Below, piece after piece: positions 1 to 7,424 of a stretch of 64,000 bases of DNA (the first letter of the stretch is position 1; each line of letters opens with the position of its first letter). Under the pieces are notes generated by a model. It searched no databases. It saw only the letters and a list, made by a program, of their open reading frames with translations, and was not told the DNA's origin. Where the stretch lies: the NCBI GenBank assembly GCA_003443635.1, contig CP031964.1:2698321-2762320 (forward strand), written 5' to 3'. Source of the DNA: Flavobacteriaceae bacterium. GTDB lineage: Bacteria; Bacteroidota; Bacteroidia; Flavobacteriales; Flavobacteriaceae. The translations under genes and the position numbers were made by a program.

Positions 1-62
1 AAGCTTCTAGGAAAGCGAATTCTATAGCCGATATTTTAATAGAAAAAGGTGTTTTGCAATAA
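1..62 (+). CDS. C-terminal end of an unidentified protein, cut by the window start
   Basis: An open frame enters from the left edge and ends at a TAA stop at 60-62. The 19 visible residues end in ILIEKGVLQ, which would fit the last helix of an ankyrin-type repeat but is too short to name. The stop is followed at once by an attC-like left arm, as in a cassette. The reading frame is seen; its coding status is inferred from the context. Confidence 0.4.
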   Translation, partial: ASRKANSIADILIEKGVLQ

Positions 63-65
63 AAA

Positions 66-186
66 TTACCCACAACAATGTGTGTATAAGTAATAAAACG
101 ATAGTATAAATATAAAACAAAGATCAGTGCAAAACTGAAAATTTAGAGTGTAGAAATCCACTACTACTCATACGCCAGACCGTAAT
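66..186 (+). repeat. attC-like imperfect inverted repeat, site 1
   Basis: The left arm GTGTATAAGTAAT (82-94) pairs, allowing G-U pairs, with the right arm CTACTACTCATACGC (161-175). The same arms recur around 1717-1868 and 3683-3791. It sits between the stop of the preceding frame and the next gene, as cassette recombination sites do. The arm pairing is seen; the integron interpretation is inference, since no integrase gene is in the window. Confidence 0.45.
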
Positions 187-204
187 ATACATTAAGACAG
201 ACTT

Positions 205-825
205 ATGAATAATTTTAAATACGTATTAATAGCTCTAATTACCTTATCCGTTTTATTTTCTTGCAATAAAAAAAATGAAGAACGCACTAAATTGAAATTG
301 TTTGAACAATATAATTCTGCATTAAAAAAAGGGGACGAAGATAAGTGGAGCTATACATCTGATACAATTAAGGTATGGTTTGATAACAAAAAAGGGAAGC
401 CAAGTTTACGTATTAAAGGGAAAAAATCAACAGGAAAATGGAAAGAATGGGATGAAGAGATGCATTCATCTTCTTACTATGATACTATATGGTATGACCA
501 AAGAGAAAATAGTATCAAGGGCTATTTTTATGAAAACAATGATTTTTATGAATTGATTGGAAAAGCCCCGACAAAAACACTTAGAACATATTGGCTAAAT
601 CAAAACAATAAAATAAATGAAATTTTGATGTATTGGATTCCAGAAGAAAACACAACAACTGATCAGCATTTAAAGCCTATAGTTGAGTGGGCTATTTTGA
701 ATGATTCTAGCGAAATAAAGCAATTATACCCAAATAATAGAATAGTACCTTCAAAGGAAAATGCTAAAAGGTGGAAAAATTTATTGAATAAATATAAAAT
801 GTATACTAATAATGGCCATAAGTAA
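205..825 (+). CDS. small lipoprotein of unknown function
   Basis: This is a 206-residue protein with a lipoprotein signal peptide: a basic N-terminus, a hydrophobic stretch and a lipobox ending at Cys 20 (VLFSC). The mature part is rich in Trp, Tyr and Lys. A helix followed by strands and a late motif YWLNQNNKINEI is loosely reminiscent of NTF2-like proteins, but I do not recognise the family. It should sit on the inner leaflet of the outer membrane or on the periplasmic face. The stop codon overlaps a TAAGTAAT motif that resembles the left arm of the attC-like elements on either side, so the gene may be a mobile cassette. The function is unknown. Confidence 0.7.
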   Translation: MNNFKYVLIALITLSVLFSCNKKNEERTKLKLFEQYNSALKKGDEDKWSYTSDTIKVWFDNKKGKPSLRIKGKKSTGKWKEWDEEMHSSSYYDTIWYDQRENSIKGYFYENNDFYELIGKAPTKTLRTYWLNQNNKINEILMYWIPEENTTTDQHLKPIVEWAILNDSSEIKQLYPNNRIVPSKENAKRWKNLLNKYKMYTNNGHK

Positions 826-1199
826 TTGCTTGTTATCGCCTACTTCTGAAAATCCTCGCGAATTTTCAGTTTGGTGTGTAATTGCGGTGTTGAGTGCTAA
901 ACCAAATTAAGTTTCATTCCTCATTCTGACTATCGCCTTTTGCGGCTTACGCTTAGAACTGTACACAACTTCTGCAGAAAGTAATTTGATTCTGTTTCCT
1001 GAATTCTCAAAATAATGAATTTGACAAAGTACGATTACTATACAACCTCTTTGATAACCAATAATTTGAGGCACACCTTTTAACATTTAGTCAAATTCTC
1101 AAATCATTGTTACTCAAATTTAGTATCTTTTCATTCGCAATACAGAACTGCGTGAAGTGCTGTATTGTGCATCATTCGAGAAAAACCGCAAAAAATAAA
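826..1199. other. long non-coding stretch with hairpin and repeat copy R1
   Basis: There is no convincing gene. It begins with an attC-like left arm (CATAAGTAATTGC, 817-829) that overlaps the preceding stop codon. A hairpin follows with stems CTGAAAAT (846-853) and ATTTTCAG (862-869). The right part is the R1 copy of the repeat family described separately. Confidence 0.6.
978..1172 (+). repeat. cassette-associated repeat, copy R1
   Basis: This is a roughly 190-bp sequence that recurs at 3967-4148 (R2) and, in part, at 4154-4282 (R3). The most conserved part is TCAAATTTAGTATCTTTTC followed by a short palindrome. Here the palindrome is CAATACAG-N14-CTGTATTG (1138-1167). The TATCTTTT inside it resembles a Bacteroidota -7 box, so the repeat may supply a promoter to the gene just downstream. 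The repetition is seen; the promoter role is inferred. Confidence 0.65.
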
Positions 1200-1694
1200 A
1201 TGAAAGGAAAAATATTTATCACAATTTTGGCTTTGACCTTAGGTATTGTATCCTGCAAAAACAAAGGAACTTCTGTCACTAATTCAAATCCTACCACAGA
1301 AACAACTATCAAAAACGATAAGAATATGAACAGTTTTATATCAATATTTGAGATTCCAGCAACAGACATTTCAAGAGCGATTAACTTTTACAAAGAAATT
1401 TTAGGTGTCGAAATTGAAAAAATGGAATTCTCAGGAATAGAAATGGGCTTATTTCCCTACCAAGACCAAATGGTAACAGGAGTAATTATGAAAGGAGAAG
1501 GTTACGAACCTTCTGCCAAAGGAATTACTATTTATCTAAATGGTGGAGATAACTTGCAAACGATTCTTGATAAAATAGAAGGAAATGGCGGAAAAATTAT
1601 TGTTCCTAAAACACCTCACGCTGACGAGAGTGGATTTTTTGCAATTTTCCACGACTCGGAAGGAAACAAAATCGGACTTCATTCACCAAATTAA
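1200..1694 (+). CDS. VOC (glyoxalase/bleomycin resistance-like) family lipoprotein
   Basis: This 164-residue protein has a lipoprotein signal (lipobox TLGIVSC, Cys 19) and one vicinal-oxygen-chelate domain. The domain reads FEIPATDISRAINFYKEILG, then a middle strand set, then FAIFHDSEGNKIGLHSP at the end. An in-frame start 93 nt upstream exists, but its extra residues lie in the repeat and would hide the signal peptide, so I chose the ATG at 1200. VOC proteins bind a metal and act as lyases, dioxygenases or antibiotic-binding proteins. Which applies here cannot be told, and surface or periplasmic lipoprotein localisation is unusual for the family. It lies in the cassette-like region, with an attC-like site right after the stop. 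Confidence 0.75.
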   Translation: MKGKIFITILALTLGIVSCKNKGTSVTNSNPTTETTIKNDKNMNSFISIFEIPATDISRAINFYKEILGVEIEKMEFSGIEMGLFPYQDQMVTGVIMKGEGYEPSAKGITIYLNGGDNLQTILDKIEGNGGKIIVPKTPHADESGFFAIFHDSEGNKIGLHSPN

Positions 1695-1703
1695 AAAAGA
1701 GCG

Positions 1704-1880
1704 AACGCACAACACGGTATATAGGTAATGTGGGTTTTTAGAGTAAATAATTAAGGTTTCATTCCTCTATCCCACTCGCAATAATTATATTTATGAACGA
1801 AACTAATAAATAAAATTAAGGCCGTTAGCAGACGTGCGAATTTCGAAATCCTGCTACTAGTCATACACTAAACCGTTAGT
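1704..1880 (+). repeat. attC-like imperfect inverted repeat, site 2
   Basis: The left arm GTATATAGGTAAT (1717-1729) and the right arm CTACTAGTCATACAC (1854-1868) match the arms of sites 1 and 3. The element ends with AAACCGTTAG, similar to the ending at site 3 (AAGGCCATTAG). An inner palindrome ATTTCGAAAT (1840-1849) lies near the right arm. It follows the VOC gene directly. Confidence 0.45.
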
Positions 1881-1900
1881 GATAATTTTAAATAATTATT

Positions 1901-1945
1901 TTACCGATCGTTTGGTAATTAATTCTTTTTAACTATATTTGCACT
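1901..1945 (+). promoter_or_regulatory. tetR promoter with overlapping operator, predicted leaderless transcript
   Basis: The dyad TTACCGATCGTTTGGTAA (1901-1918) overlaps a -33 element TTTG (1911-1914). After 19 nt comes the -7 box TATATTTG (1934-1941), a full match to the Bacteroidota consensus. Only 4 nt separate the box from the ATG, so transcription should begin at or next to the start codon. The dyad resembles a second, better palindrome after the gene, which suggests TetR autoregulation. Confidence 0.75.
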
Positions 1946-2509
1946 ATGAGACCACAGAAAGTATTAGACATTGAAATCTTAATAGGGTTGACTAAAGTTT
2001 TTCGTTCTAAAGGATATGAAGGAGCAAGCTTAAAAGAATTATCAGAAGCAACAGGTTTAAAAAAAGCTAGTTTGTATCACAGATTTCCAAATGGAAAACA
2101 AGAAATGGCTGATGCCGTTTTAAATCATTTAGGCGAATGGGTTAGCAATAATGTGTTTCAGTCTCTTTTGGATAATAATATTGAACCTCAAATAAGGTTA
2201 AAAAATGGACTATCAGAAATTCGAACTTTATATAATCACGGAAAAGAAACTTGCATTTTTAGGGCTCTATCTATGCAAACAGGTATTGAACTATTTGAGG
2301 AGCAAATAAAAAACGGAATGAATGAATGGCTTTACGCTTTTAAGGAAATTGGAACGGCGTTTCAGTTAAATCACAAAGAAGCTGAACAAAAAGCTTTACA
2401 AGTGTTAATTGAAATTCAAGGTAGTTTAATAGTGACTAAAGGATTAGGAGATATTTCAATTTTCGAAAACACATTAAAAAATATTGAACAGAAATATACT
2501 AATCAATAA
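1946..2509 (+). CDS. TetR/AcrR family transcriptional regulator
   Basis: This 187-residue regulator has an N-terminal helix-turn-helix (residues about 8-55; FRSKGYEGASLKELSEATGL then KASLYHRFPNGK), the standard TetR fold. The C-terminal ligand domain resembles the LmrA/YxaF subgroup (GKETCIFRALSMQT region). TetR proteins are repressors released by small ligands. A dyad overlaps its own promoter and a matching palindrome lies between it and the next genes, so it probably represses itself and the downstream hydrolase unit. The inducer is unknown. Confidence 0.9.
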   Translation: MRPQKVLDIEILIGLTKVFRSKGYEGASLKELSEATGLKKASLYHRFPNGKQEMADAVLNHLGEWVSNNVFQSLLDNNIEPQIRLKNGLSEIRTLYNHGKETCIFRALSMQTGIELFEEQIKNGMNEWLYAFKEIGTAFQLNHKEAEQKALQVLIEIQGSLIVTKGLGDISIFENTLKNIEQKYTNQ

Positions 2510-2525
2510 AATTTACTTAATAATT

Positions 2526-2543
2526 TTACCGAATGTTCGGTAA
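2526..2543. promoter_or_regulatory. TetR operator palindrome
   Basis: TTACCGAATGTTCGGTAA is an 18-bp palindrome with 8-bp perfect arms and a 2-bp centre. It shares TTACCGA and GGTAA with the dyad over the tetR promoter. It sits just ahead of the DUF1348 remnant and the hydrolase gene. No good -7 box follows before the remnant's ATG, which is only 23 nt from the TTCG compared with 35 nt at tetR, so the promoter here may be damaged. Confidence 0.7.
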
Positions 2544-2558
2544 TTACAATTTATAATC

Positions 2559-2683
2559 ATGAAAAAATACCCACTATCACCTATGGTAATGAAAATTGGG
2601 AATTTGATCAAAATAGATTAATGCTAAAACGATATGCTAACATTAACGACTTAGAAATAAAAGAATCTAAAAGAAAATTTTAA
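2559..2683 (+). pseudogene. DUF1348 (NTF2-like) gene remnant with an internal deletion
   Basis: An ATG at 2559 opens with MKKYPLSP, like the N-terminus of DUF1348 proteins. In another frame, from 2576 to the stop at 2681-2683, the translation [14 protein letters not shown] then [14 protein letters not shown] is the family's C-terminal signature. The middle, roughly 100 residues in intact members, is missing and the two ends are out of frame. The family assignment is from memory of the conserved tail (ENWEFDENGLM, INDLPIKESDRKF). It would originally have been the first gene after the TetR operator. Confidence 0.7.
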
Positions 2684-2695
2684 ATATTTATTACA

Positions 2696-3667
2696 ATGAA
2701 AAAAATCAAATTTATTTATCTACTTGCCTTGATGCTAATAGTATCCTGTCAAGAAAAACCGAACACATTAAGTGGCGAGAATACAAGTTCAAGCCAAAAA
2801 CAAACAAATCTAGTATACTACAAATCATTAAGTATTGATGGTGTAAAAATAGCTTATAGAGAAGCTGGTAATAGTAAAAATCCAACACTAGTTCTTTTGC
2901 ATGGGTTTCCATCTTCTTCTCATCAATATAGAAAAGTATTAAGTCAACTTTCTGATGAGTTTCATCTGATAGCGCCAGATTATCCTGGTTTTGGAAATAG
3001 TGATTTTCCTTCTGAAAGAGATTATGAATACACTTTTGACAATATTTCTAAAACTATAAATTCGTTTTTAGAGTTAAAAGAAATCAATACCTATACCTTA
3101 ATGATTCAGGATTATGGTGCACCAATTGGTTTTAGGATAGCAACGGCACATCCAGAAAGAGTAACTGCAATAATTAATCAAAACGGTAATGCTTATGAAG
3201 AAGGACTTGGAGAAGCTTGGAAAGATATTAGAACTTTTTGGGCTAACAGAAATGAGCAAACAGAAAATACTCTGTTGCCAGTTTTCTCTTTAGAAGGTTT
3301 AAAATGGCAATATACACATGGCACTAGAAACCCTGAAAATGTAAATCCTGACTCATGGCATTTAGATTATTTAAGATTATCTAGACCCAACGCCCATTCT
3401 GTAAACTTTGATTTATTTTATGATTATCAAAACAACTTAAAATTATATCCAAAGTGGCAGCAGTATTTAAGAAATAATCAGCCACCCCTATTGATTGTTT
3501 GGGGTAAGAATGATGCATTCTTTCCTGAAAGTGGAGCAGAAGCCTTTAAACAAGATGTAAAAAATATAGATTATAATATTTATAACACGGGACATTTTGC
3601 TTTAGAAGAAGATGGAAATGAAATCATCAATAAAATAAGAACATTCATGAAGAAAGTATCAAAATAG
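2696..3667 (+). CDS. alpha/beta-fold hydrolase lipoprotein, haloalkane dehalogenase/epoxide hydrolase-like
   Basis: This 323-residue protein has a lipoprotein signal (lipobox LIVSC, Cys 18) and an alpha/beta hydrolase domain from about residue 45. HGFP (69-72) forms the oxyanion region. The nucleophile elbow is IQDYGAP with Asp 139, and the Asp nucleophile points to the haloalkane dehalogenase or epoxide hydrolase branch rather than esterases. WGKNDAFFP carries the likely acid and TGHFALEE the catalytic His. It follows a TetR regulator, an operator palindrome and a DUF1348 remnant, so it probably belongs to a TetR-controlled detoxification unit. The substrate is unknown. Confidence 0.85.
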   Translation: MKKIKFIYLLALMLIVSCQEKPNTLSGENTSSSQKQTNLVYYKSLSIDGVKIAYREAGNSKNPTLVLLHGFPSSSHQYRKVLSQLSDEFHLIAPDYPGFGNSDFPSERDYEYTFDNISKTINSFLELKEINTYTLMIQDYGAPIGFRIATAHPERVTAIINQNGNAYEEGLGEAWKDIRTFWANRNEQTENTLLPVFSLEGLKWQYTHGTRNPENVNPDSWHLDYLRLSRPNAHSVNFDLFYDYQNNLKLYPKWQQYLRNNQPPLLIVWGKNDAFFPESGAEAFKQDVKNIDYNIYNTGHFALEEDGNEIINKIRTFMKKVSK

Positions 3668-3671
3668 CCAG

Positions 3672-3802
3672 ATGCCAACAACGTGTATAAGTAATAGCGA
3701 TTTGAGTTCTAACTCAGGTCGCTATTCTATTTTATTTTGTAAATTACTTTCCAAAAAAGGACCATATACAAGGTCGCTACTACTCATATACAAGGCCATT
3801 AG
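3672..3802 (+). repeat. attC-like imperfect inverted repeat, site 3
   Basis: This is the best-formed copy. GTGTATAAGTAATAGCG (3683-3699) pairs with CGCTACTACTCATATAC (3775-3791) at 14 of 17 positions, and the rest are G-U type. It opens with GCCAACAACG directly after the hydrolase stop codon and ends with CCATTAG. The position after a gene and the folding arms are typical of integron attC sites; the exact core sequences diverge from the GTTRRRY consensus. Confidence 0.5.
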
Positions 3803-3966
3803 AGCACATTCAGCTGAAGCTGACTTGTGTTGTTACGTGCTTCGCACTATCTCCCCACAAGTGAAATATGCTCTAACGACCTGCTAAACCAAATTGCTTA
3901 AAGCTCTTATATGAACTACAGCTCCAACTGACGCACTCAAGTGCTTAACGTGCCATAACAGTTGCT

Positions 3967-4148
3967 AAAAGCAATTTGATTCTGTCTCTTGAACTTTCAA
4001 TCTAATTAATTTGACAAAATACGATTGTTTCACAATCTCTTTGATAACCAATAATTTGAGACACTAAACTCAACATTTGTCTATGTTCTCAAATTATTGT
4101 TGTTCAAATTTATTATCTTTTCGTTCGCAATTCAGAATTGCGTTTAGC
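3967..4148 (+). repeat. cassette-associated repeat, copy R2
   Basis: This is the second copy of the repeat seen at 978-1172, sharing GATAACCAATAATTTGAG and TTATCTTTTCGTTCGCAAT. It ends in a near-perfect palindrome GCAATTCAGAATTGC (7-bp arms with one central base). It is more diverged from R1 than R3 is. Confidence 0.6.
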
Positions 4149-4153
4149 AGGTC

Positions 4154-4282
4154 GTACAATCTCCTTGACAGCCAACAATTTAAGACACAATCTTTTACAT
4201 TTAGTTAAATTCTCAAATCATTATTACTCAAATTTAGTATCTTTTCATTCACAATACAGAGCTGCATGTAGCGCTGTATTAT
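4154..4282 (+). repeat. cassette-associated repeat, partial copy R3
   Basis: The segment from TTTAGTTAAATTCTCAAATC to ACAATACAGAGCTGC matches R1 with only about five differences over some 67 bases. The terminal palindrome is AATACAG...CTGTATT. It lies just before the DUF6090-like pseudogene, as R1 lies before the VOC gene, so position relative to the downstream gene is conserved. Confidence 0.65.
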
Positions 4283-4304
4283 AAGTAATTTAAAAACTCT
4301 AATC

Positions 4305-4947
4305 TTGAAACTAAAAAAACGATTTCAATTCAAAAATTGGAAAAAATACCTATTCGAATTTCTTTCTATTTTTCTTGCCGTTACTTTAGCTTTTCTATTG
4401 GACAGATGGAACGACGATAGAAAAGATGGAATAGCTGAAAATAAAATCTTAGAAGAAATTTATAATGGGCTAGAGCGTGATAGTTTAGATATTGCAAACG
4501 ATGAACAATATTTCAAGATTGCGTTTAGAGGTATTAATTATTTCAATGAAATCATTGACTGAGAATCTGTACAAAATGATTCTTTAGTCACTTTCTATTA
4601 TCTTTTTTCTAGAGAAAGTGTAGTTGTTCAAAACAAATCTGGATATGAATCTTTAAAATCGCAAGGTTTAGAAACTATTAAAAATGATTCAAAAATATTG
4701 GGCTGACTTAAAAAAATGCTGTATGAATGAAACTGCATTTCATTAGATTTCTGATATACGTACTATGAAAGAGAAGGATTATCTAGCTACTTACTATTAT
4801 GCAGAAACATTAAAATATTTTTACTTAGCAGCAGTAGATAAAAATATTTTTGATTTTAATGAATTTATTTTTAATACTAAAGCTCATCCATTTAAAAAAA
4901 GTAATTTCAATAATAAAAAAGCAAAAATATATTTAGGAATTAACTAA
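4305..4947 (+). pseudogene. DUF6090-like membrane protein gene, degenerate
   Basis: A TTG start leads into KKYLFEFLSIFLAVTLAFLL, a membrane anchor followed by DRWNDDRKDG. This is the layout of the DUF6090 family of small flavobacterial membrane proteins, normally about 230-250 residues. The frame is broken by TGA at 4560-4562, continues sensibly (ESVQNDSLVTFYYLFSRESV), then hits a second TGA after KILG near 4703. The remaining similarity-like stretch (from 4765, YYYAETLKYFYLAAVDKN) is in another frame. Two stops plus a frameshift indicate decay. The last part could instead be a separate short gene, but I see no start signal for it. Confidence 0.6.
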
Positions 4948-4995
4948 ACGCAACAATGTATAATCATTCGTAAACATTTAGAGAAATTTCATTTT

Positions 4996-6081
4996 TTACA
5001 TATAATCAAACATTCTTAATATTTTTTCTATTTTAACTGTAATTTCCATTGTTGGATATGGCCTTATATTACCAAGGACTATTATAGTCACTTCATCATC
5101 AAGATATCTGTGAATATTACAAATATAGCCATACATAGAGCCTCCATGTCTTACTAGTTTTCCGGGCTTGTTTTCATCTAGATTTCTAGCATATTCTTTT
5201 ACTTTAAATCCATAACCATAAGTACCAAACTTATTTGGTTTACCATCAAATAATAATTGTTTGCTTATACTATTAACTAAATTATTTGTGTACAATGCTA
5301 TATCCCATTTTAAAAGATCTAAAGCTGTACTATAAATATCACCTCCACCCATAGCGTAACTCATATAATTATCATCTGCTTTTTTAAATTGATCTTCGAC
5401 TAAATTATACCCAAGTGCTTTATCTTTTGCTATTTCGTTTACTCTTTCGATACCAGAGTTATACATTTTTAAAGGTTTAAAAATGTGAGATTCTATATAC
5501 TCTTTATAAGATTTTCCTGAAACCCTTTCTAATACAATAGCACATAATTGATAATTAAGATTTGAATAATCATATTTACTTCCGGGTTTAAAAGAAAGTT
5601 TGGTACGATTATACAATTTTATCAACTCAATACTACTTATATCTCTATACTGCAACTCTGTAACTCTATTAAGATGTACGGGCAATCCGGAAGAGTTTTT
5701 CATTAAAAGATGTAAAGTTAAATTACCTAATTCTTTATTTAACTCTGGAATGTATGTTTTGATTGGCGCATGCAGGTTTAAAAGCCCTTTTTCTTTGGCT
5801 TTCATTACAGCAATAGCAGTAAATGATTTTGTTGCTGAGCCTATTAAAAATTTGGTATCTATATTATTTTTAAGCTTCTTTTCAAAATTGGCATAGCCAA
5901 ACGCTTTCTGATAAATAATACTTCCTTTTTTAGCAACTAATATTGTACCATTAAATTGTTTATTATTGTAATATACATTTAAAACACTATCTAGTTTGAG
6001 TATTATACCTTTCTGGTTTTGGCTTTTTACGTCACTATTATTTAAAAATAGTATCACCAATAATATAATAAATCGTTTCAT
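4996..6081 (-). CDS. exported serine hydrolase, beta-lactamase/class C PBP family
   Basis: This 361-residue protein has an N-terminal signal peptide (hydrophobic to about residue 20, then SQNQ). The class C beta-lactamase/esterase motifs are all present: SATK (Ser 82, Lys 85), YSN (172-174) and a late HGG (VRHGGSMYGY). Such enzymes act in the periplasm as beta-lactamases, D-aminopeptidases or esterases; which one is not evident. It lies 17 bp downstream of a repeat protein gene on the same strand and probably shares its transcript. The AraC-type membrane regulator gene further upstream may control both. Confidence 0.85.
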   Translation of the reverse strand: MKRFIILLVILFLNNSDVKSQNQKGIILKLDSVLNVYYNNKQFNGTILVAKKGSIIYQKAFGYANFEKKLKNNIDTKFLIGSATKSFTAIAVMKAKEKGLLNLHAPIKTYIPELNKELGNLTLHLLMKNSSGLPVHLNRVTELQYRDISSIELIKLYNRTKLSFKPGSKYDYSNLNYQLCAIVLERVSGKSYKEYIESHIFKPLKMYNSGIERVNEIAKDKALGYNLVEDQFKKADDNYMSYAMGGGDIYSTALDLLKWDIALYTNNLVNSISKQLLFDGKPNKFGTYGYGFKVKEYARNLDENKPGKLVRHGGSMYGYICNIHRYLDDEVTIIVLGNIRPYPTMEITVKIEKILRMFDYM

Positions 6082-6098
6082 TGATTTTTAAAGTATTA

Positions 6099-7343
6099 TT
6101 AAAGTTTCTTTCCATCTTTATCAAACCGTAAAATATCAGTTTGCTTTCCTTCATTATCATATTGATAACTGAAATATGAAATTCCATTATCTCTTCTATT
6201 TACCAATGCATAACTCGTATCTAAATAACTAATTTTTATAAGATTGTTTCCATTGTATTCATATTTTACAGCATGATATCCTCGTGTTTTATGAATAACA
6301 GGGTTATTATCAATATCATAATAGGTAAGTAAATTTCTATCATTACCAGGTTCATCCCATTCAATAATTAATTTATGATAACCAGCTTCTTTATGAACCG
6401 AAGGCTCATTTGCTTCATTGTAAAAAGTTCTTTCATAGATGTTACCATATTTATCAAATTTGGTTTTACTTCTACAAATGCCATACGCACTGTAAATAGG
6501 TTTATTATTTTCATCTAGATGCTCTAGTCCTATTTCATAACCAAATTCGTTAAACTCTTGAAGACCTATAGCTACATCTGGACCATTACCTTTTTCTAAT
6601 TGATATTGATTATTTAAAACTTGCCATTGTAAAAAATTACCATTAGAGTTTGTTGTAATATTATCTTGTGATGCGCCAGAATTATTTTCTACAAGGTTAC
6701 CTTCTTTATCTATATTTTGCATTAAAGAAATATGTCCAGCATTATTGAAATATAATTTTAATCTATAGAATTCAAAACCTGGTCGAATTGAAACTTGTTT
6801 TTTCTCTTCATTAAAACGGTTTTCAATGACTCCTCCATCATTTAAATATTCCCAAGTATATTCAAAAATATTCCAGCTATTTTCAACTCTATTTTCAAAA
6901 CTATCAAGAAAATGAAGAGATTCCCGAAATCCTAATTGGTTTTTTGTATAAACAAATTCACTACAATTGCCTAAAACAGTTATTCGCTCACCTCTTGTAT
7001 TAAAAAAGATCACTTTTTCGGTCTCATCATCATAAGAGAACTCCATGCGATGTGCTAGTGTAAATAAATTAGCTGTATGGTTAGGGCTTTTAGGTGTTGA
7101 ACCATTATAGAAAGCTATTGAAACTAGTTCATTCTTTGAATTATAGCTAAATCTATAATGATTTCTGTTTAAAGCTATTTCCTTTTCCAAAGGAATACTT
7201 CCCTTTATATATGACAAAGGTGTTTCAACAAATTCAACAGTAGAATAATAATCAACTCTTAATTTATTATCTCTGATATTGGATGTCTTAATTAAATTTG
7301 AAGTAAGCAAGCAAATAATTAATGCTAGGCAGTTTTTTTTCAT
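6099..7343 (-). CDS. exported repeat protein of unknown function
   Basis: This 414-residue protein begins with a short signal peptide. The C-terminal half has about three units of some 40 residues, each with an N-x-P turn, a conserved HK-x-x-GYH or similar, and a strand containing aromatic and charged residues (for example NEPSVHKEAGYHKLIIEW and NNPVIHKTRGYHAVKYEY). The alternating YxxxGN pattern recalls YD/RHS-like or wolframin-type repeats. The stretch before the repeats is rich in strands. I infer a periplasmic or surface beta-rich protein. The function is unknown. It is transcribed with the serine hydrolase gene that follows. Confidence 0.7.
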   Translation of the reverse strand: MKKNCLALIICLLTSNLIKTSNIRDNKLRVDYYSTVEFVETPLSYIKGSIPLEKEIALNRNHYRFSYNSKNELVSIAFYNGSTPKSPNHTANLFTLAHRMEFSYDDETEKVIFFNTRGERITVLGNCSEFVYTKNQLGFRESLHFLDSFENRVENSWNIFEYTWEYLNDGGVIENRFNEEKKQVSIRPGFEFYRLKLYFNNAGHISLMQNIDKEGNLVENNSGASQDNITTNSNGNFLQWQVLNNQYQLEKGNGPDVAIGLQEFNEFGYEIGLEHLDENNKPIYSAYGICRSKTKFDKYGNIYERTFYNEANEPSVHKEAGYHKLIIEWDEPGNDRNLLTYYDIDNNPVIHKTRGYHAVKYEYNGNNLIKISYLDTSYALVNRRDNGISYFSYQYDNEGKQTDILRFDKDGKKL

Positions 7344-7424
7344 TTCGATTAAATTTTAATGTAGGGTAAATATCGAAACGAAAAAACAGAAAGTACTTTA
7401 AATTAAAAGCAATAAAGATTCAAT

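Larger units (their letters stand above)
3668..4304. other. 637-bp non-coding stretch holding attC-like site 3 and repeats R2 and R3
   Basis: No convincing gene is present. From left to right it holds attC-like site 3, a 14-bp inverted repeat ACGACCTGCTAAAC (3876-3889) whose complement GTTTAGCAGGTCGT lies at 4142-4155, repeat R2 between those arms, and repeat R3 up to the next gene. A frame of 71 codons beginning at 3672 runs through the attC-like element and is not credible as protein. Confidence 0.6.

Noticed and set aside
1107..1199. N-terminal extension of the VOC lipoprotein
   Set aside because: The extension is translated from repeat R1 and would block recognition of the lipoprotein signal that starts at 1200.
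3672..3887. Short plus-strand frame after the hydrolase gene
   Set aside because: It runs through the attC-like element, and its composition is not protein-like.
4560..4710. TGA recoding in the DUF6090-like gene
   Set aside because: There are no recoding signals, no other gene in the window uses TGA as sense, and the later frame change fits a pseudogene.
5600..5896. Plus-strand frame of 98 codons inside the serine hydrolase gene
   Set aside because: It is complementary to the conserved SxxK region of the real gene and is a frame shadow.
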